From CAYZIB01 sp964478425 (GTDB lineage Bacteria; Bacillota_I; Bacilli_A; Acholeplasmatales; WRBM01), in contig CAYZIB010000006.1 of NCBI GenBank assembly GCA_964478425.1, forward strand, positions 9,953 to 73,952: DNA of 64,000 bases, in the 5' to 3' direction. The first letter of the stretch is position 1. Each line of letters begins with the position of its first letter. A program made the position numbers and the translations under genes. Shown here one piece after another: positions 27,147 to 35,475 of this stretch. The notes beneath the pieces were generated by a model, which was given only the letters and a program-made list of their open reading frames with translations, was not told the origin of the DNA and ran no database searches.

Positions 27147-27392
27147 TTGAAATATCAAATAGAATTAATAAAAAATATGGCTAATGATTTAGTAAAAGAA
27201 AAACTTACTATTAGACAAGTTGCAAAAAAATATAATAAATCAAAAAGTACTGTTCATAAATGGTTTAAGGAAAGACTAATTTATATTGATAATAATTTAT
27301 ATTTAGAAGTAGAAAAAATTTTAAATTATAATAAAAATATAAGACATATTAGAGGAGGAGAAGCAACTAAATTAAAATATAAAAAAAAGTAA
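27147..27392 (+). CDS. spoIIID: Sporulation transcription factor SpoIIID
   Basis: SpoIIID is a mother-cell DNA-binding protein that modulates the sigma-E regulon and expression of the sigma-K gene. The 81-residue protein has the helix-turn-helix TIRQVAKKYNKSKSTVHKWF and the hallmark C-terminal basic block IRHIRGGEATKLKYKK, nearly identical to the B. subtilis protein. It starts with TTG at 27147 after ggtgag. It lies right after spoIIQ as in Bacillus. The 3' end overlaps a bidirectional terminator. Confidence 0.92.
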   Translation: MKYQIELIKNMANDLVKEKLTIRQVAKKYNKSKSTVHKWFKERLIYIDNNLYLEVEKILNYNKNIRHIRGGEATKLKYKKK

Positions 27393-27410
27393 TTTTTAAT
27401 TACTTTTTAT
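27384..27410. terminator. Bidirectional terminator between spoIIID and the YigZ gene
   Basis: aaaagtaatt (27385-27394) pairs with aattactttt (27398-27407), U-rich on both strands. It overlaps the last codons of both convergent genes. Confidence 0.85.
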
Positions 27411-28013
27411 TGGAATAAATAATTCTTTTTCATTCAATTTTTCTAAAATGACATCTCCACATGTTAAATCATTAATTTTTTTTATAATTAAATCATCGTC
27501 TAAGTCGAATAATACATCATAACATACTTGTTCATTATAAGTAATATTAATTATTTTATACGCATTTGATTTAAGAAAATTTGATATGTTATTAGAATAG
27601 CTATAATTAACAGTTATTTTATAATTTTTAAATGATTTATTTTCTTGCATTATAGAGTTGTTAATTGCTTCTTGAGCTGATTTACTATATGCTCTTATTA
27701 AACCTCCAGCTCCAAGCTTGATACCACCAAAATATCTTATAACAACGACTAAAACATTATTTAATTCGTTTTTTTTAATTACTTCAAGAATTGGCATTCC
27801 AGCTGTTTTTGATGGTTCTCCATCATCTGATTGTCTTGCTGAAGATATTAGATTTATAGCATAGCATACATGAGTTGCATCATAGTATTTTTTTTTAATT
27901 TCTTTTATTATATTTAATGCATCGTTAAAATCAGTTACATAAAAAGTTTTTGATATAAATTTTGATTTTTCAATTATTATTTCAGAAAATTCAGAATCTA
28001 AAATTGTTTTAAT
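27396..28013 (-). CDS. YigZ/IMPACT family protein, apparent ATT start
   Basis: This family, of unsettled function in bacteria, has an IMPACT domain. The core SARQSDDGEPSKTAGMPILEVI followed by VVVIRYFGGIKLGAGGLIRAYS is diagnostic. The first ATG in frame (27797) lies in the middle of that core, so the gene must start upstream. The frame stays open with family-like sequence (DSEFSEIIIEKSKFISKTF, DATHVCYAI) up to a stop just before 28024, but has no ATG, GTG or TTG. The Shine-Dalgarno-like aaaggttgtgat is followed by ATC-ATT; I start at the ATT at 28013, giving 205 residues, a normal length. Confidence 0.85.
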   Translation of the reverse strand: MKTILDSEFSEIIIEKSKFISKTFYVTDFNDALNIIKEIKKKYYDATHVCYAINLISSARQSDDGEPSKTAGMPILEVIKKNELNNVLVVVIRYFGGIKLGAGGLIRAYSKSAQEAINNSIMQENKSFKNYKITVNYSYSNNISNFLKSNAYKIINITYNEQVCYDVLFDLDDDLIIKKINDLTCGDVILEKLNEKELFIPIKSN

Positions 28014-28033
28014 GATATCACAACCTTTTTTAT

Positions 28034-28062
28034 ATTATAGTATAAATTAGAGAAAAAGTAAA
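28034..28062 (-). promoter_or_regulatory. Sigma-A promoter of the YigZ gene
   Basis: On the minus strand TTTACT (28062-28057), 17 bases, TATAAT (28039-28034). The transcript would start only about 12-14 bases before the proposed ATT codon, which supports initiation there and not further upstream. Confidence 0.65.
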
Positions 28063-28132
28063 ATAATTAATTTATCTATATTTAAATTTTAGAAGGTATT
28101 TGTTATAATAATAAAGAAATTAGGTTGATAAT

Positions 28133-29269
28133 ATGAAAATTAAAAAAGGAATAGATGTATTAAATATATTAGAAAAAAATAATTATAAAGCGTATTTGGT
28201 TGGAGGAATTGTTAGAGATTATTTATTAAATATTCCTTGTTTTGATATAGATATTACAACAAATGCAAAGCCTAATGAAATTATAAATATATTTGATAAT
28301 TATGATAAATCTGGTTTAAATTATGGAAATATAAAAGTTAATTATAAAAATGAAATAATAGAAATAACAACTTTTAGAAAAGAAATAAATTATTCTGATT
28401 TTAGACATCCAGAATTTAGATTTACAGATAATATATTAGATGATATTTTAAGAAGAGATTTTACTATTAATGCCTTATTAATGGATAAAAATTTAAAAGT
28501 TATTGATTATTTAGATGGTTTAAATGATTTAAATAATAAAATTATAAAAACAATTGGGAATCCAGATATTAAGTTTAAAGAAGATGCTTTAAGAATTTTA
28601 AGAGCAATCCATTTTAAAGCAAAATTAAATTTTGATATTGATAAAAATACATTAAATGCAATGATTAAATATCAAAACAATTTAAATTATATTAATCATG
28701 ATGTAATTTTAAAAGAAATTAAAAAAATTTTAAATGATAAATTTTTTTATGAATCAATACCTGATTTTATTAAAATTTCTGATTCATTAAATTTTACTAC
28801 ACCTTTAAAAAAAATATATGAATCTAAAATTAAAAATATTTCTTATTTAGAATTTTTCATGTTAGTATATTATTTTAATGGAAAGATTGATTATAATTTA
28901 AGTAAAAAAGATCTTATAAAAATAAAAAAAGCGATTGAATTAGCTAATATCTTATTAAATAGAAACGTTGATAATATATTATACTTTAATTATAATAAAG
29001 AAATATGTTTGCTTGCTAATAAATTTAATATGATAGTTAATAAAAAAATAGATTCTACATTATTAATTTTAGAAATTGAAAAAAATATACCTATAAAAAA
29101 ATTAGGTGATATAAAATATAATGCAATAGATTTAATAAATGATTTTAATTTTAAAGAAAACCAAATAAAAATTGTTTTAAATGAAATAAAAGATTTGATT
29201 TTAAATAATAATTTAGAAAATGATTATAATAAAATTAAAGAATATCTTTTATTAAAGTACGGAGGATGA
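28133..29269 (+). CDS. cca: CCA-adding tRNA nucleotidyltransferase
   Basis: The enzyme builds or repairs the CCA end of tRNAs. The 378-residue protein is a class II nucleotidyltransferase: YLVGGIVRDYLL and FDIDITTNAKP (metal-binding Asp pair), RRDFTINALLMD, and EDALRILRAIHFKAKL. ATG at 28133 is preceded by aggttgata, with a TG-extended TATAAT at 28104-28109. It ends in TGA. Confidence 0.93.
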   Translation: MKIKKGIDVLNILEKNNYKAYLVGGIVRDYLLNIPCFDIDITTNAKPNEIINIFDNYDKSGLNYGNIKVNYKNEIIEITTFRKEINYSDFRHPEFRFTDNILDDILRRDFTINALLMDKNLKVIDYLDGLNDLNNKIIKTIGNPDIKFKEDALRILRAIHFKAKLNFDIDKNTLNAMIKYQNNLNYINHDVILKEIKKILNDKFFYESIPDFIKISDSLNFTTPLKKIYESKIKNISYLEFFMLVYYFNGKIDYNLSKKDLIKIKKAIELANILLNRNVDNILYFNYNKEICLLANKFNMIVNKKIDSTLLILEIEKNIPIKKLGDIKYNAIDLINDFNFKENQIKIVLNEIKDLILNNNLENDYNKIKEYLLLKYGG

Positions 29270-29271
29270 AT

Positions 29272-31329
29272 ATGAAAAATAAATTTTTATCATATTTAGA
29301 TGAATTTCATAATATAACAGTCTTAATACCATATGAATATAGACAAGATATTTCTAAGTCATTTTATTTACATAATGGTAAAACAAAAGAAGAATTAATC
29401 ATTGATAAAATATCAGATATTGGATTATATAGAAAATATGAATTAATTTCATATGATTTAATAAATATTAATAGAGATTATACAATTTATGATGATAATA
29501 AAGAAATAAGTTATTTGAAAATTGGCGCAGTTACAAGAAGTCCTCTTTTCGATATATTATATTCATATGATGGTAATGATTTAGGATTTCAATATAATTT
29601 AAATTATACAATTTTCAAATTATGGAGTCCTGTTGCAAAAGAAGTAGAAATTGAAATAGTTGATTTAGACAATAATATAAAATTTTATGAATTAGAAAAC
29701 ATGAGTAAAGGTATCTGGGAAATAAAATTAGAAGGTAACCTAGATAAATATAAATACAAATATCGCATAAGAATAAATGATACATTTGTTGAAACTTTAG
29801 ATCCTTATGCTATTAGTAGTGATGCTAATGCTAATTATAATTATGTAATTGATTTAAAAAAAACATATCAATTTTTAAATAAAAAACCTGAATTTAGTGG
29901 AATTAAGACAGATATGGTTGTTATGGAAACACATGTAAGAGATTTAACAAGTATGGAAGGATTAGATGTTTTAAATCCATTAAAATTTAGTTCTTTATTA
30001 GAGAATTTAAAAAGTAAAAATAATAATAAAATCGGATTAGAATATATAAAAGAACTAGGAGTTACTCATATTCAATTTATGCCTCTTTTTGATTTTGGAG
30101 GTGTAGATGAAATAAATCAAAAAGATAAATATAATTGGGGATATAATCCAATTCAATATAATGTTGTAGAAGGATCATATTCAACTAATCCGAATGATCC
30201 ATATAAAAGAATAAACGAATTAAAAAAATTAATTGATTATTGTCATAATTTAGGTTTAAGAGTTGTTTTAGATGTGGTTTATAATCATGTTTATGAAATG
30301 GAAGAATTTAGTTATCAAAAAATTGTTCCTGCATATTTTTTTCATTATGATCAAAGAGGAATTAGAACTAATAATAGTGGTTGTGGAAATGATATTGCAT
30401 CAACTAGAAAAATGGTTAGAAAATATATAATTGATTCATGTATGTATTGGATTAAAGAGTTTAATATCGATGGATTTAGATTTGATTTAATGGGATTATT
30501 AGATATTGAAACAATTAATACTATCGAAAGAAAAGCATATAATTTTGATAAATCGTTTGTTATATATGGCGAAGGATGGAATATGAATAGTTTAGTTCCT
30601 AATTATTTAAGAAGTAATATGAATAATCATAAATTACAACCATATATTTCATTTTTTAATGATTCATTTAGAGATAATATAAGAAAATATGCTGCAAATA
30701 AATTTTATAATATGTATGAAATATCAGATTTAATTATGGGAATGAAATTTTATTCTCCAAGTCAAAGTATTAATTATGTTGAATGTCATGACAATTATAC
30801 ATTATATGATTATTATAAAGTTAATAATTTAGAAGGAAATGATCTAATTAATGCACATATTTTAGCAACCCAAATAACATTATTAAGTGAAGGTATACCA
30901 TTTATTCAAATTGGTCAAGAATTTTTTAGAACTAAAAATTTAGTTGAAAATTCTTATAAAAGCTCAGATGATATTAATTTTGTTGATTGGAATAAAATGG
31001 ATAATAATTATGATTATCAAGAGTTAGTTAAAGATCTTATTGATATAAGAAAAACATATAAAGTTTTTAGACTTGATTCAAATTCAAAAGTAAAAAATAA
31101 TGTTTTATTTTTAAAAGATATAAGTGATATACATCATTTACATTTTAAATTAAAAGATATTTTAGGTGAATTATATGTTATAATAAAAAACAATAATATA
31201 AATTATACCTTTTTAAATAATGAAAACTGGATATTAATTTTTGATGGTAGAAAAAAATCATTTAGTTTTTCAAATAAAATGAATTTAATTAATCCTGGAG
31301 TATATATCTTTTTAAAAGGAGGAGAGTAA
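29272..31329 (+). CDS. pulA: Type I pullulanase (GH13 alpha-glucan debranching enzyme)
   Basis: The enzyme cleaves alpha-1,6 branches in glycogen, pullulan or limit dextrins. The 685-residue protein has an N-terminal domain, a CBM48-like region (FKLWSPVAKEVEIEI) and the GH13 barrel with YNWGYNPIQYN, DVVYNHVYE, IDGFRFDLMG (nucleophile Asp), YGEGWN (acid/base Glu) and VECHDNYTLYDYY. No signal peptide is present, so it acts in the cytoplasm, probably on glycogen or imported dextrins. The ATG at 29272, seven bases after ggagg, is preferred to the ATG at 29266, which abuts that site. Confidence 0.92.
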   Translation: MKNKFLSYLDEFHNITVLIPYEYRQDISKSFYLHNGKTKEELIIDKISDIGLYRKYELISYDLININRDYTIYDDNKEISYLKIGAVTRSPLFDILYSYDGNDLGFQYNLNYTIFKLWSPVAKEVEIEIVDLDNNIKFYELENMSKGIWEIKLEGNLDKYKYKYRIRINDTFVETLDPYAISSDANANYNYVIDLKKTYQFLNKKPEFSGIKTDMVVMETHVRDLTSMEGLDVLNPLKFSSLLENLKSKNNNKIGLEYIKELGVTHIQFMPLFDFGGVDEINQKDKYNWGYNPIQYNVVEGSYSTNPNDPYKRINELKKLIDYCHNLGLRVVLDVVYNHVYEMEEFSYQKIVPAYFFHYDQRGIRTNNSGCGNDIASTRKMVRKYIIDSCMYWIKEFNIDGFRFDLMGLLDIETINTIERKAYNFDKSFVIYGEGWNMNSLVPNYLRSNMNNHKLQPYISFFNDSFRDNIRKYAANKFYNMYEISDLIMGMKFYSPSQSINYVECHDNYTLYDYYKVNNLEGNDLINAHILATQITLLSEGIPFIQIGQEFFRTKNLVENSYKSSDDINFVDWNKMDNNYDYQELVKDLIDIRKTYKVFRLDSNSKVKNNVLFLKDISDIHHLHFKLKDILGELYVIIKNNNINYTFLNNENWILIFDGRKKSFSFSNKMNLINPGVYIFLKGGE

Positions 31330-31330
31330 A

Positions 31331-32260
31331 ATGGATTTTTTAGAAAATGAGGAATACAATTTTTTTGCGATAACAGAAACTGTTAATATAGGTGAAGATT
31401 TTGGTAATATTAATGTTTTATTAGAAGATGGAACAAAATGCAATATTAAATTAGATAATAATTTTTATGATTTTTTTAAAAATAATAAAATTTATTATTT
31501 TAAAGTTATAGTAAGTAAAAATAAATTTAGAGAAAGATTAGATATTAATTTAGTTGATGCTATATTTGTTTATGATTATTTTAAAGATGATTTAGTAGGT
31601 TTAGATGAAATCTTAAAAAAATTTTATAAATATGCACCTATTAATACAAATATAATGATTTCTAAAATAGAAGAATATATTAGTAAAATTGAAAATAAAG
31701 TATTATATGATATAACAAGTACTATTTATAAAAAATATAAAAATCAGTTTTATATTTATCCGGCTGCAACTAAATTTCATCACACATATATAGGTGGACT
31801 AGCCTTTCATACTTATCAAATGATTAGTTTATGTGATACATTTATTAAAATATATAGACATATAAATAAAGATTATTGTTATGCGGGTATTATTTTACAT
31901 GACATATTAAAAGTAAAAGAATTAAGTGAAGCAGAAGGTGCAGAATATACAACAGAAGGTAATTTAATCGGTCATATAAATTTGTGTATGAATGAACTTG
32001 CTATATGTGCTAGTAAATTAGGATATTTAGAAAAAGAAGAATATATGTTATTATCTCATATTATTTTGTCGCATCATGGTCAATTTTCTCAAAAAAGGCC
32101 AATGACAGCAGAAGCTTTTTTAGTTTCATTTTTAGATAATTTTGATAGTAAAATGACAGTTTTACAAGAAGAATTAGATAAAATTAAAAATGGAACATTT
32201 ACAGATCCCTTAAGAATTATGGAAAGAGAAAAATTTTATAAAAGATCTGATGATTTATAA
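31331..32260 (+). CDS. yhaM: 3'-5' exoribonuclease YhaM family
   Basis: YhaM is an HD-domain 3'-5' exonuclease that trims RNA ends in Gram-positive bacteria. The 309-residue protein has an N-terminal OB-like domain (residues 1-90) and the HD domain with PAATKFHHTYIGGLAFHT, ILHDILKVKE and HIILSHHGQ. Length matches the family. It follows pulA by one base and its ATG is preceded by ggaggag, so the two are co-transcribed. Confidence 0.9.
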   Translation: MDFLENEEYNFFAITETVNIGEDFGNINVLLEDGTKCNIKLDNNFYDFFKNNKIYYFKVIVSKNKFRERLDINLVDAIFVYDYFKDDLVGLDEILKKFYKYAPINTNIMISKIEEYISKIENKVLYDITSTIYKKYKNQFYIYPAATKFHHTYIGGLAFHTYQMISLCDTFIKIYRHINKDYCYAGIILHDILKVKELSEAEGAEYTTEGNLIGHINLCMNELAICASKLGYLEKEEYMLLSHIILSHHGQFSQKRPMTAEAFLVSFLDNFDSKMTVLQEELDKIKNGTFTDPLRIMEREKFYKRSDDL

Positions 32261-32269
32261 AAAAAATAG

Positions 32270-32298
32270 TTGAAAGATTTATTTAAGAGTGATATAAT
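32270..32298 (+). promoter_or_regulatory. Promoter of the riboswitch-MATE transcript
   Basis: TTGAAA (32270-32275), 17 bases, TATAAT (32293-32298). The expected transcript start at about 32305 is exactly at the base of the aptamer. Confidence 0.8.
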
Positions 32299-32304
32299 GC
32301 CAAA

Positions 32305-32367
32305 GGCTTATATATATTTGTAATTGGACAAATGTTTCTACGAACTACCGTAATAGTTTACTATAAG
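32305..32367 (+). ncRNA. Purine riboswitch aptamer, guanine-type
   Basis: P1 is cttata (32307-32312) with tataag (32362-32367). P2 is tttgt / acaaa with loop aattgg. J2/3 is GTTTCTAC (32334-32341), identical to the purine-riboswitch core. P3 is gaacta / tagttt with loop CCGTAA. The loop GG (32326-32327) and CC (32348-32349) can form the usual kissing pairs. The base equivalent to position 74, which pairs with the ligand, is C at 32361, predicting guanine or hypoxanthine and not adenine. U47 and U51 equivalents are kept, so it is not the 2'-deoxyguanosine type I pattern. Both loops are one base shorter than in B. subtilis xpt. Confidence 0.85.
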
Positions 32368-32387
32368 TTAAACTATTATTTTTTTTT
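32350..32387 (+). terminator. Expression-platform terminator of the purine riboswitch
   Basis: aatagttta (32352-32360) pairs perfectly with taaactatt (32369-32377) and can be extended by two pairs, followed by nine T. The 5' arm is the 3' strand of P3 plus J3/1, and the loop holds the 3' strand of P1, so terminator and aptamer are mutually exclusive. Ligand binding should prevent termination. Confidence 0.85.
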
Positions 32388-32396
32388 GGAGGTTAT

Positions 32397-33773
32397 ATGG
32401 AACAAAAAATATTAGGTGAAGAAAAAATTTCTAAATTATTATTAAAATTTTCAATACCTTGTGTAACTGCATTATTAATTAGTGCATTATATAATATAGT
32501 TGATCAAATATTTATTGGTAATAGTGAATTAGGAATTATAGGTAATGCAGCAACAGGTATTTCATTTCCAATTATATGTATCGCTAATGCATTTGCATGG
32601 TGCATAGGAGATGGTGCTGCATCTTATTTAAGTATTTGTCAAGGTAAAAAAGATGCATATAGTTCTCATAAATGTGTTGGTAATGGAATATTAGTAACAA
32701 CTATAATAAGTATAGTATTAATGATTATATGTTATATATTTGCATCTCCATTAATGATTGCATTTGGAGCATCAAGTGAATCATATAAATTAGCTTTAGA
32801 TTATTTTCAAATTATTGTTGCATTTTTCCCTTTTTATTTATTATTAAATGTAACGAATAGTATGATAAGAGCAGATGGTAGTCCAACATATGCAATGATT
32901 GCAATGCTTGTTGGAGCAGTCATTAATTTAATACTTGATCCATTATTTATATATGTTTTTAAATTTGGAATTAAAGGTGCTGCTTATGCGACTGGTATTG
33001 GACAAGTTATATCATGTTATATGTGTATAAGATATTTTAAAAATCCTAAAAGTTTTAGATTGTCTAAAGATAGTTTCAAATTAGATTATAATATTTTAAA
33101 AGAAACAATTAAATTAGGATTATCAACATTTATTTTTCAAATTTCTATAGCGGTTATGACTGTTATGTGTAATATTACATTAAAACAATATTCTGGTTTA
33201 TCAAAATATGGCGAAGATATACCACTTTCAGTATTTAGTATTCAAACTAAAGTATATACAATTGTATGTAATATTGTTACTGGGATTGTTTTAGGTGGTC
33301 AACCAATATTTGGATATAATTATGGTGCTAATAAAATGGACAGAGTAAAAAAGACATATAAAATTGTTTTATTATTAACCGTTTTAATTGGAATTATATC
33401 AACAATGATTTTTCAATTTTGTCCTCAAATTATTATTAATTTATTTGGAGGAGGAGATAAATTATATTTAGAATTTGCTATAAAAACATTTAGAATATAT
33501 TTATCATTATTAACTATTACATGTTTAGTAAAAATGACATCTGTATTTTTTCAATCAATTGGTAAATCATTTTATGCAGTAATATCTGCCATAATTCGTG
33601 ATTTATTGTTGTTTACACCGTTAGTTATTATATTACCTAAATATTTAGAACAAAAAAATCCTGGAACAGGAATTTATGGATTGTTGTATGCTGCTCCTAT
33701 TGCTGATTTTATTGTTTTATTTGTTATATTATTTTTAACAATAAGATTTTTTAAAAAACAAGAATCAAAGTAA
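32397..33773 (+). CDS. MATE family efflux transporter under purine riboswitch control
   Basis: MATE proteins export small molecules in exchange for Na+ or H+. The 458-residue protein has about 12 hydrophobic segments in two related halves, with the N-terminal LLLKFSIPCVTALLISALYNIVDQIFIG and FNYGANK-like GYNYGANKMDRVKK typical of the family. The ATG follows ggagg at 32388-32392, directly after the riboswitch terminator. The regulatory logic suggests a purine or purine-analogue exporter, analogous to adenine-induced PbuE in B. subtilis, although that pump belongs to another family. The substrate is inferred only from the riboswitch. Confidence 0.9.
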   Translation: MEQKILGEEKISKLLLKFSIPCVTALLISALYNIVDQIFIGNSELGIIGNAATGISFPIICIANAFAWCIGDGAASYLSICQGKKDAYSSHKCVGNGILVTTIISIVLMIICYIFASPLMIAFGASSESYKLALDYFQIIVAFFPFYLLLNVTNSMIRADGSPTYAMIAMLVGAVINLILDPLFIYVFKFGIKGAAYATGIGQVISCYMCIRYFKNPKSFRLSKDSFKLDYNILKETIKLGLSTFIFQISIAVMTVMCNITLKQYSGLSKYGEDIPLSVFSIQTKVYTIVCNIVTGIVLGGQPIFGYNYGANKMDRVKKTYKIVLLLTVLIGIISTMIFQFCPQIIINLFGGGDKLYLEFAIKTFRIYLSLLTITCLVKMTSVFFQSIGKSFYAVISAIIRDLLLFTPLVIILPKYLEQKNPGTGIYGLLYAAPIADFIVLFVILFLTIRFFKKQESK

Positions 33774-33776
33774 AAT

Positions 33777-33806
33777 AAAAATCGCCTTTTTTGGCGATTT
33801 TTTATT
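33777..33806. terminator. Bidirectional terminator after the MATE gene and the CofE-like gene
   Basis: aaatcgcc (33779-33786) pairs with ggcgattt (33793-33800), U-rich on both sides. Confidence 0.9.
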
Positions 33807-35002
33807 TAATCAGTATAATTATCAAAATATCCTTGAATTAGAATAATAGGTGTACCTTTATCTCCTGATCCGCTTGTTAAATCACATAATGATCCGATTA
33901 AATCAGTTAATTGACGAGGAGTAGTACCTTGAGATGCCATATTTCCAACAAGATTTTTATTTTTTTGTTTTATTTTATTGCTTATTGCATCTTTTAATTC
34001 ATTTCCATTTAAATCTTTAAAATCATTATCAGCTAAATATTTTAATTTTAATTCATTAGGTGTTCCTATTAAACCATCTGTAAAAGCAGGTGATACAACT
34101 GGATCTGCAAGTTCCCAAATTTTTCCTTTTGGATCTTTAAATGCTCCATCACCATAAACCATAACTTCAACATGTTTATTTGTTCTATTAAATATTTCTT
34201 TTTGAATATTTAAAACAAGTTCCATAGATTCTTTTTCTTTAGGAAATAATTTAATTTTATCTTCAGTTGATTTATTAGATCCTAAAAGACCATATTTATC
34301 ATTAAATCCACTTCCATTTATTGAAACATTTAAAATATCATCTAAGCTTAAAACTTTTTTAGCACCATTTTCTAATAAAATTCTTTTTGTTCTTTTTCTT
34401 GTGTGAATATCGCAATTTATAACATATTTAGTATAATTTAAAATTGCTTTTGGATGATTAGCAAAAATAATTTCTGCTTCACAGTTTTCACTTTCTATTA
34501 ATTCTTTATAATAATTTATATAGTCTATTCCTGTAAATTGATGAACTTTATATCCAAAGTTTTTTCGATATTCATCTAATGATAAAACATCTGAATAAGG
34601 ATTAATATTTGTTTTATCTAAATCTGTAAAATCAATTAATGCATTTCCAACTTCATCACTTGGATATGATAACATTAAAACAATTTTTTTTGCTGCTTTA
34701 GCAATTCCTTTTAAACAAATTGCAAATCTATTTCTAGATAAAATAGGGAAAATTACACCTATTGTATCATTATTAATTTTATTTAAGATATCTTGTTTTA
34801 TATCTAATATAGATGCATAATTTCCTTGCGCTCTAGCTACAATTGATTCAGTTAATGCTATTACGTCTTTATCTTTAATTGTAAAGTTTTCTTTATTTGC
34901 AGCATTTAATACTGAATTTACTGTAATATCAACTAAATTATCGTTTTCTCTTATAATTGGACATCTAATTCCTCTTACTACTGTTCCTACTGTTCTTTCC
35001 AT
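33806..35002 (-). CDS. CofE-like protein (coenzyme F420:L-glutamate ligase family), substrate unknown
   Basis: The protein resembles the F420 gamma-glutamyl ligase family: RTVGTVVRGIRCPIIRENDNLVD, KDKDVIALTESIVARAQGN, and a C-terminal metal/phosphate region GDGAFKDP and LADPVVSPAFTDGL. At 398 residues it is longer than archaeal CofE (about 250), and fits the longer bacterial group annotated the same way in organisms not known to make F420. No F420 gene is near. It may glutamylate another cofactor. It is transcribed alone, with a Shine-Dalgarno-like aaggtgaaa before the ATG. Confidence 0.7.
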   Translation of the reverse strand: MERTVGTVVRGIRCPIIRENDNLVDITVNSVLNAANKENFTIKDKDVIALTESIVARAQGNYASILDIKQDILNKINNDTIGVIFPILSRNRFAICLKGIAKAAKKIVLMLSYPSDEVGNALIDFTDLDKTNINPYSDVLSLDEYRKNFGYKVHQFTGIDYINYYKELIESENCEAEIIFANHPKAILNYTKYVINCDIHTRKRTKRILLENGAKKVLSLDDILNVSINGSGFNDKYGLLGSNKSTEDKIKLFPKEKESMELVLNIQKEIFNRTNKHVEVMVYGDGAFKDPKGKIWELADPVVSPAFTDGLIGTPNELKLKYLADNDFKDLNGNELKDAISNKIKQKNKNLVGNMASQGTTPRQLTDLIGSLCDLTSGSGDKGTPIILIQGYFDNYTD

Positions 35003-35088
35003 ATTTTCACCTTTTTAAGTTAAAATTTTAATACGCAATAATTATACATTTTCTAATTTATATATGCAAATATTTTTTAAAAAATAAA

Positions 35089-35117
35089 TTGAAATAAAAA
35101 TAATCTAATGATATAAT
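35089..35117 (+). promoter_or_regulatory. Sigma-A promoter of the small membrane protein gene
   Basis: TTGAAA (35089-35094), 17 bases, TATAAT (35112-35117), followed by aaggaggg before the ATG at 35138. Confidence 0.75.
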
Positions 35118-35137
35118 GCGAACAAGGAGGGAAAACT

Positions 35138-35365
35138 ATGTCAAAATGGTTTAAAAAACAAAGTAGATTAGTTCAAATTTTATTATTATTAATTCCGGGA
35201 CTTAACTGGGTTGTTGAAGTTCTTGTAAGATGGGATCATGCAATTAAAAAACAAAGTTTATTTAAAATATTAATTGCAATACTTGTAACTATTCCATCAG
35301 GTATTATTATTGGATGGTTAGATTGTATATGGTGTTTATTATTTAAACATTTATTCTTGGCCTAA
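35138..35365 (+). CDS. Small membrane protein of unknown function, 75 residues
   Basis: A strong promoter, an excellent ribosome-binding site (aaggaggg) and a following terminator support a real, monocistronic gene. The protein has a basic N-terminus (MSKWFKKQSRL) and two hydrophobic segments (about residues 12-30 and 43-72), with many Trp residues. I cannot assign a family or function. Confidence 0.75.
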   Translation: MSKWFKKQSRLVQILLLLIPGLNWVVEVLVRWDHAIKKQSLFKILIAILVTIPSGIIIGWLDCIWCLLFKHLFLA

Positions 35366-35393
35366 TATTATAATTTAAATTTGAATATTAATT

Positions 35394-35424
35394 AGTCAAA
35401 ACAAAAAAAGTTTTGACTTTTTTT
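35394..35424 (+). terminator. Terminator after the 75-residue protein gene
   Basis: agtcaaaac (35394-35402) pairs with gttttgact (35410-35418), then a T run. Confidence 0.88.
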
Positions 35425-35475
35425 ATTTAAAACACATCAAATTTTTTAATAGCATATACTAATATTGGTGGTATT

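Noticed and set aside
27396..28013. YigZ-like gene as a truncated pseudogene starting at 27797
   Set aside because: The frame and family motifs continue without interruption upstream to a good ribosome-binding site; only the start codon is unusual.
32305..32367. Adenine-specific riboswitch
   Set aside because: The base equivalent to position 74 is C (32361), which pairs with guanine; adenine aptamers have U there.
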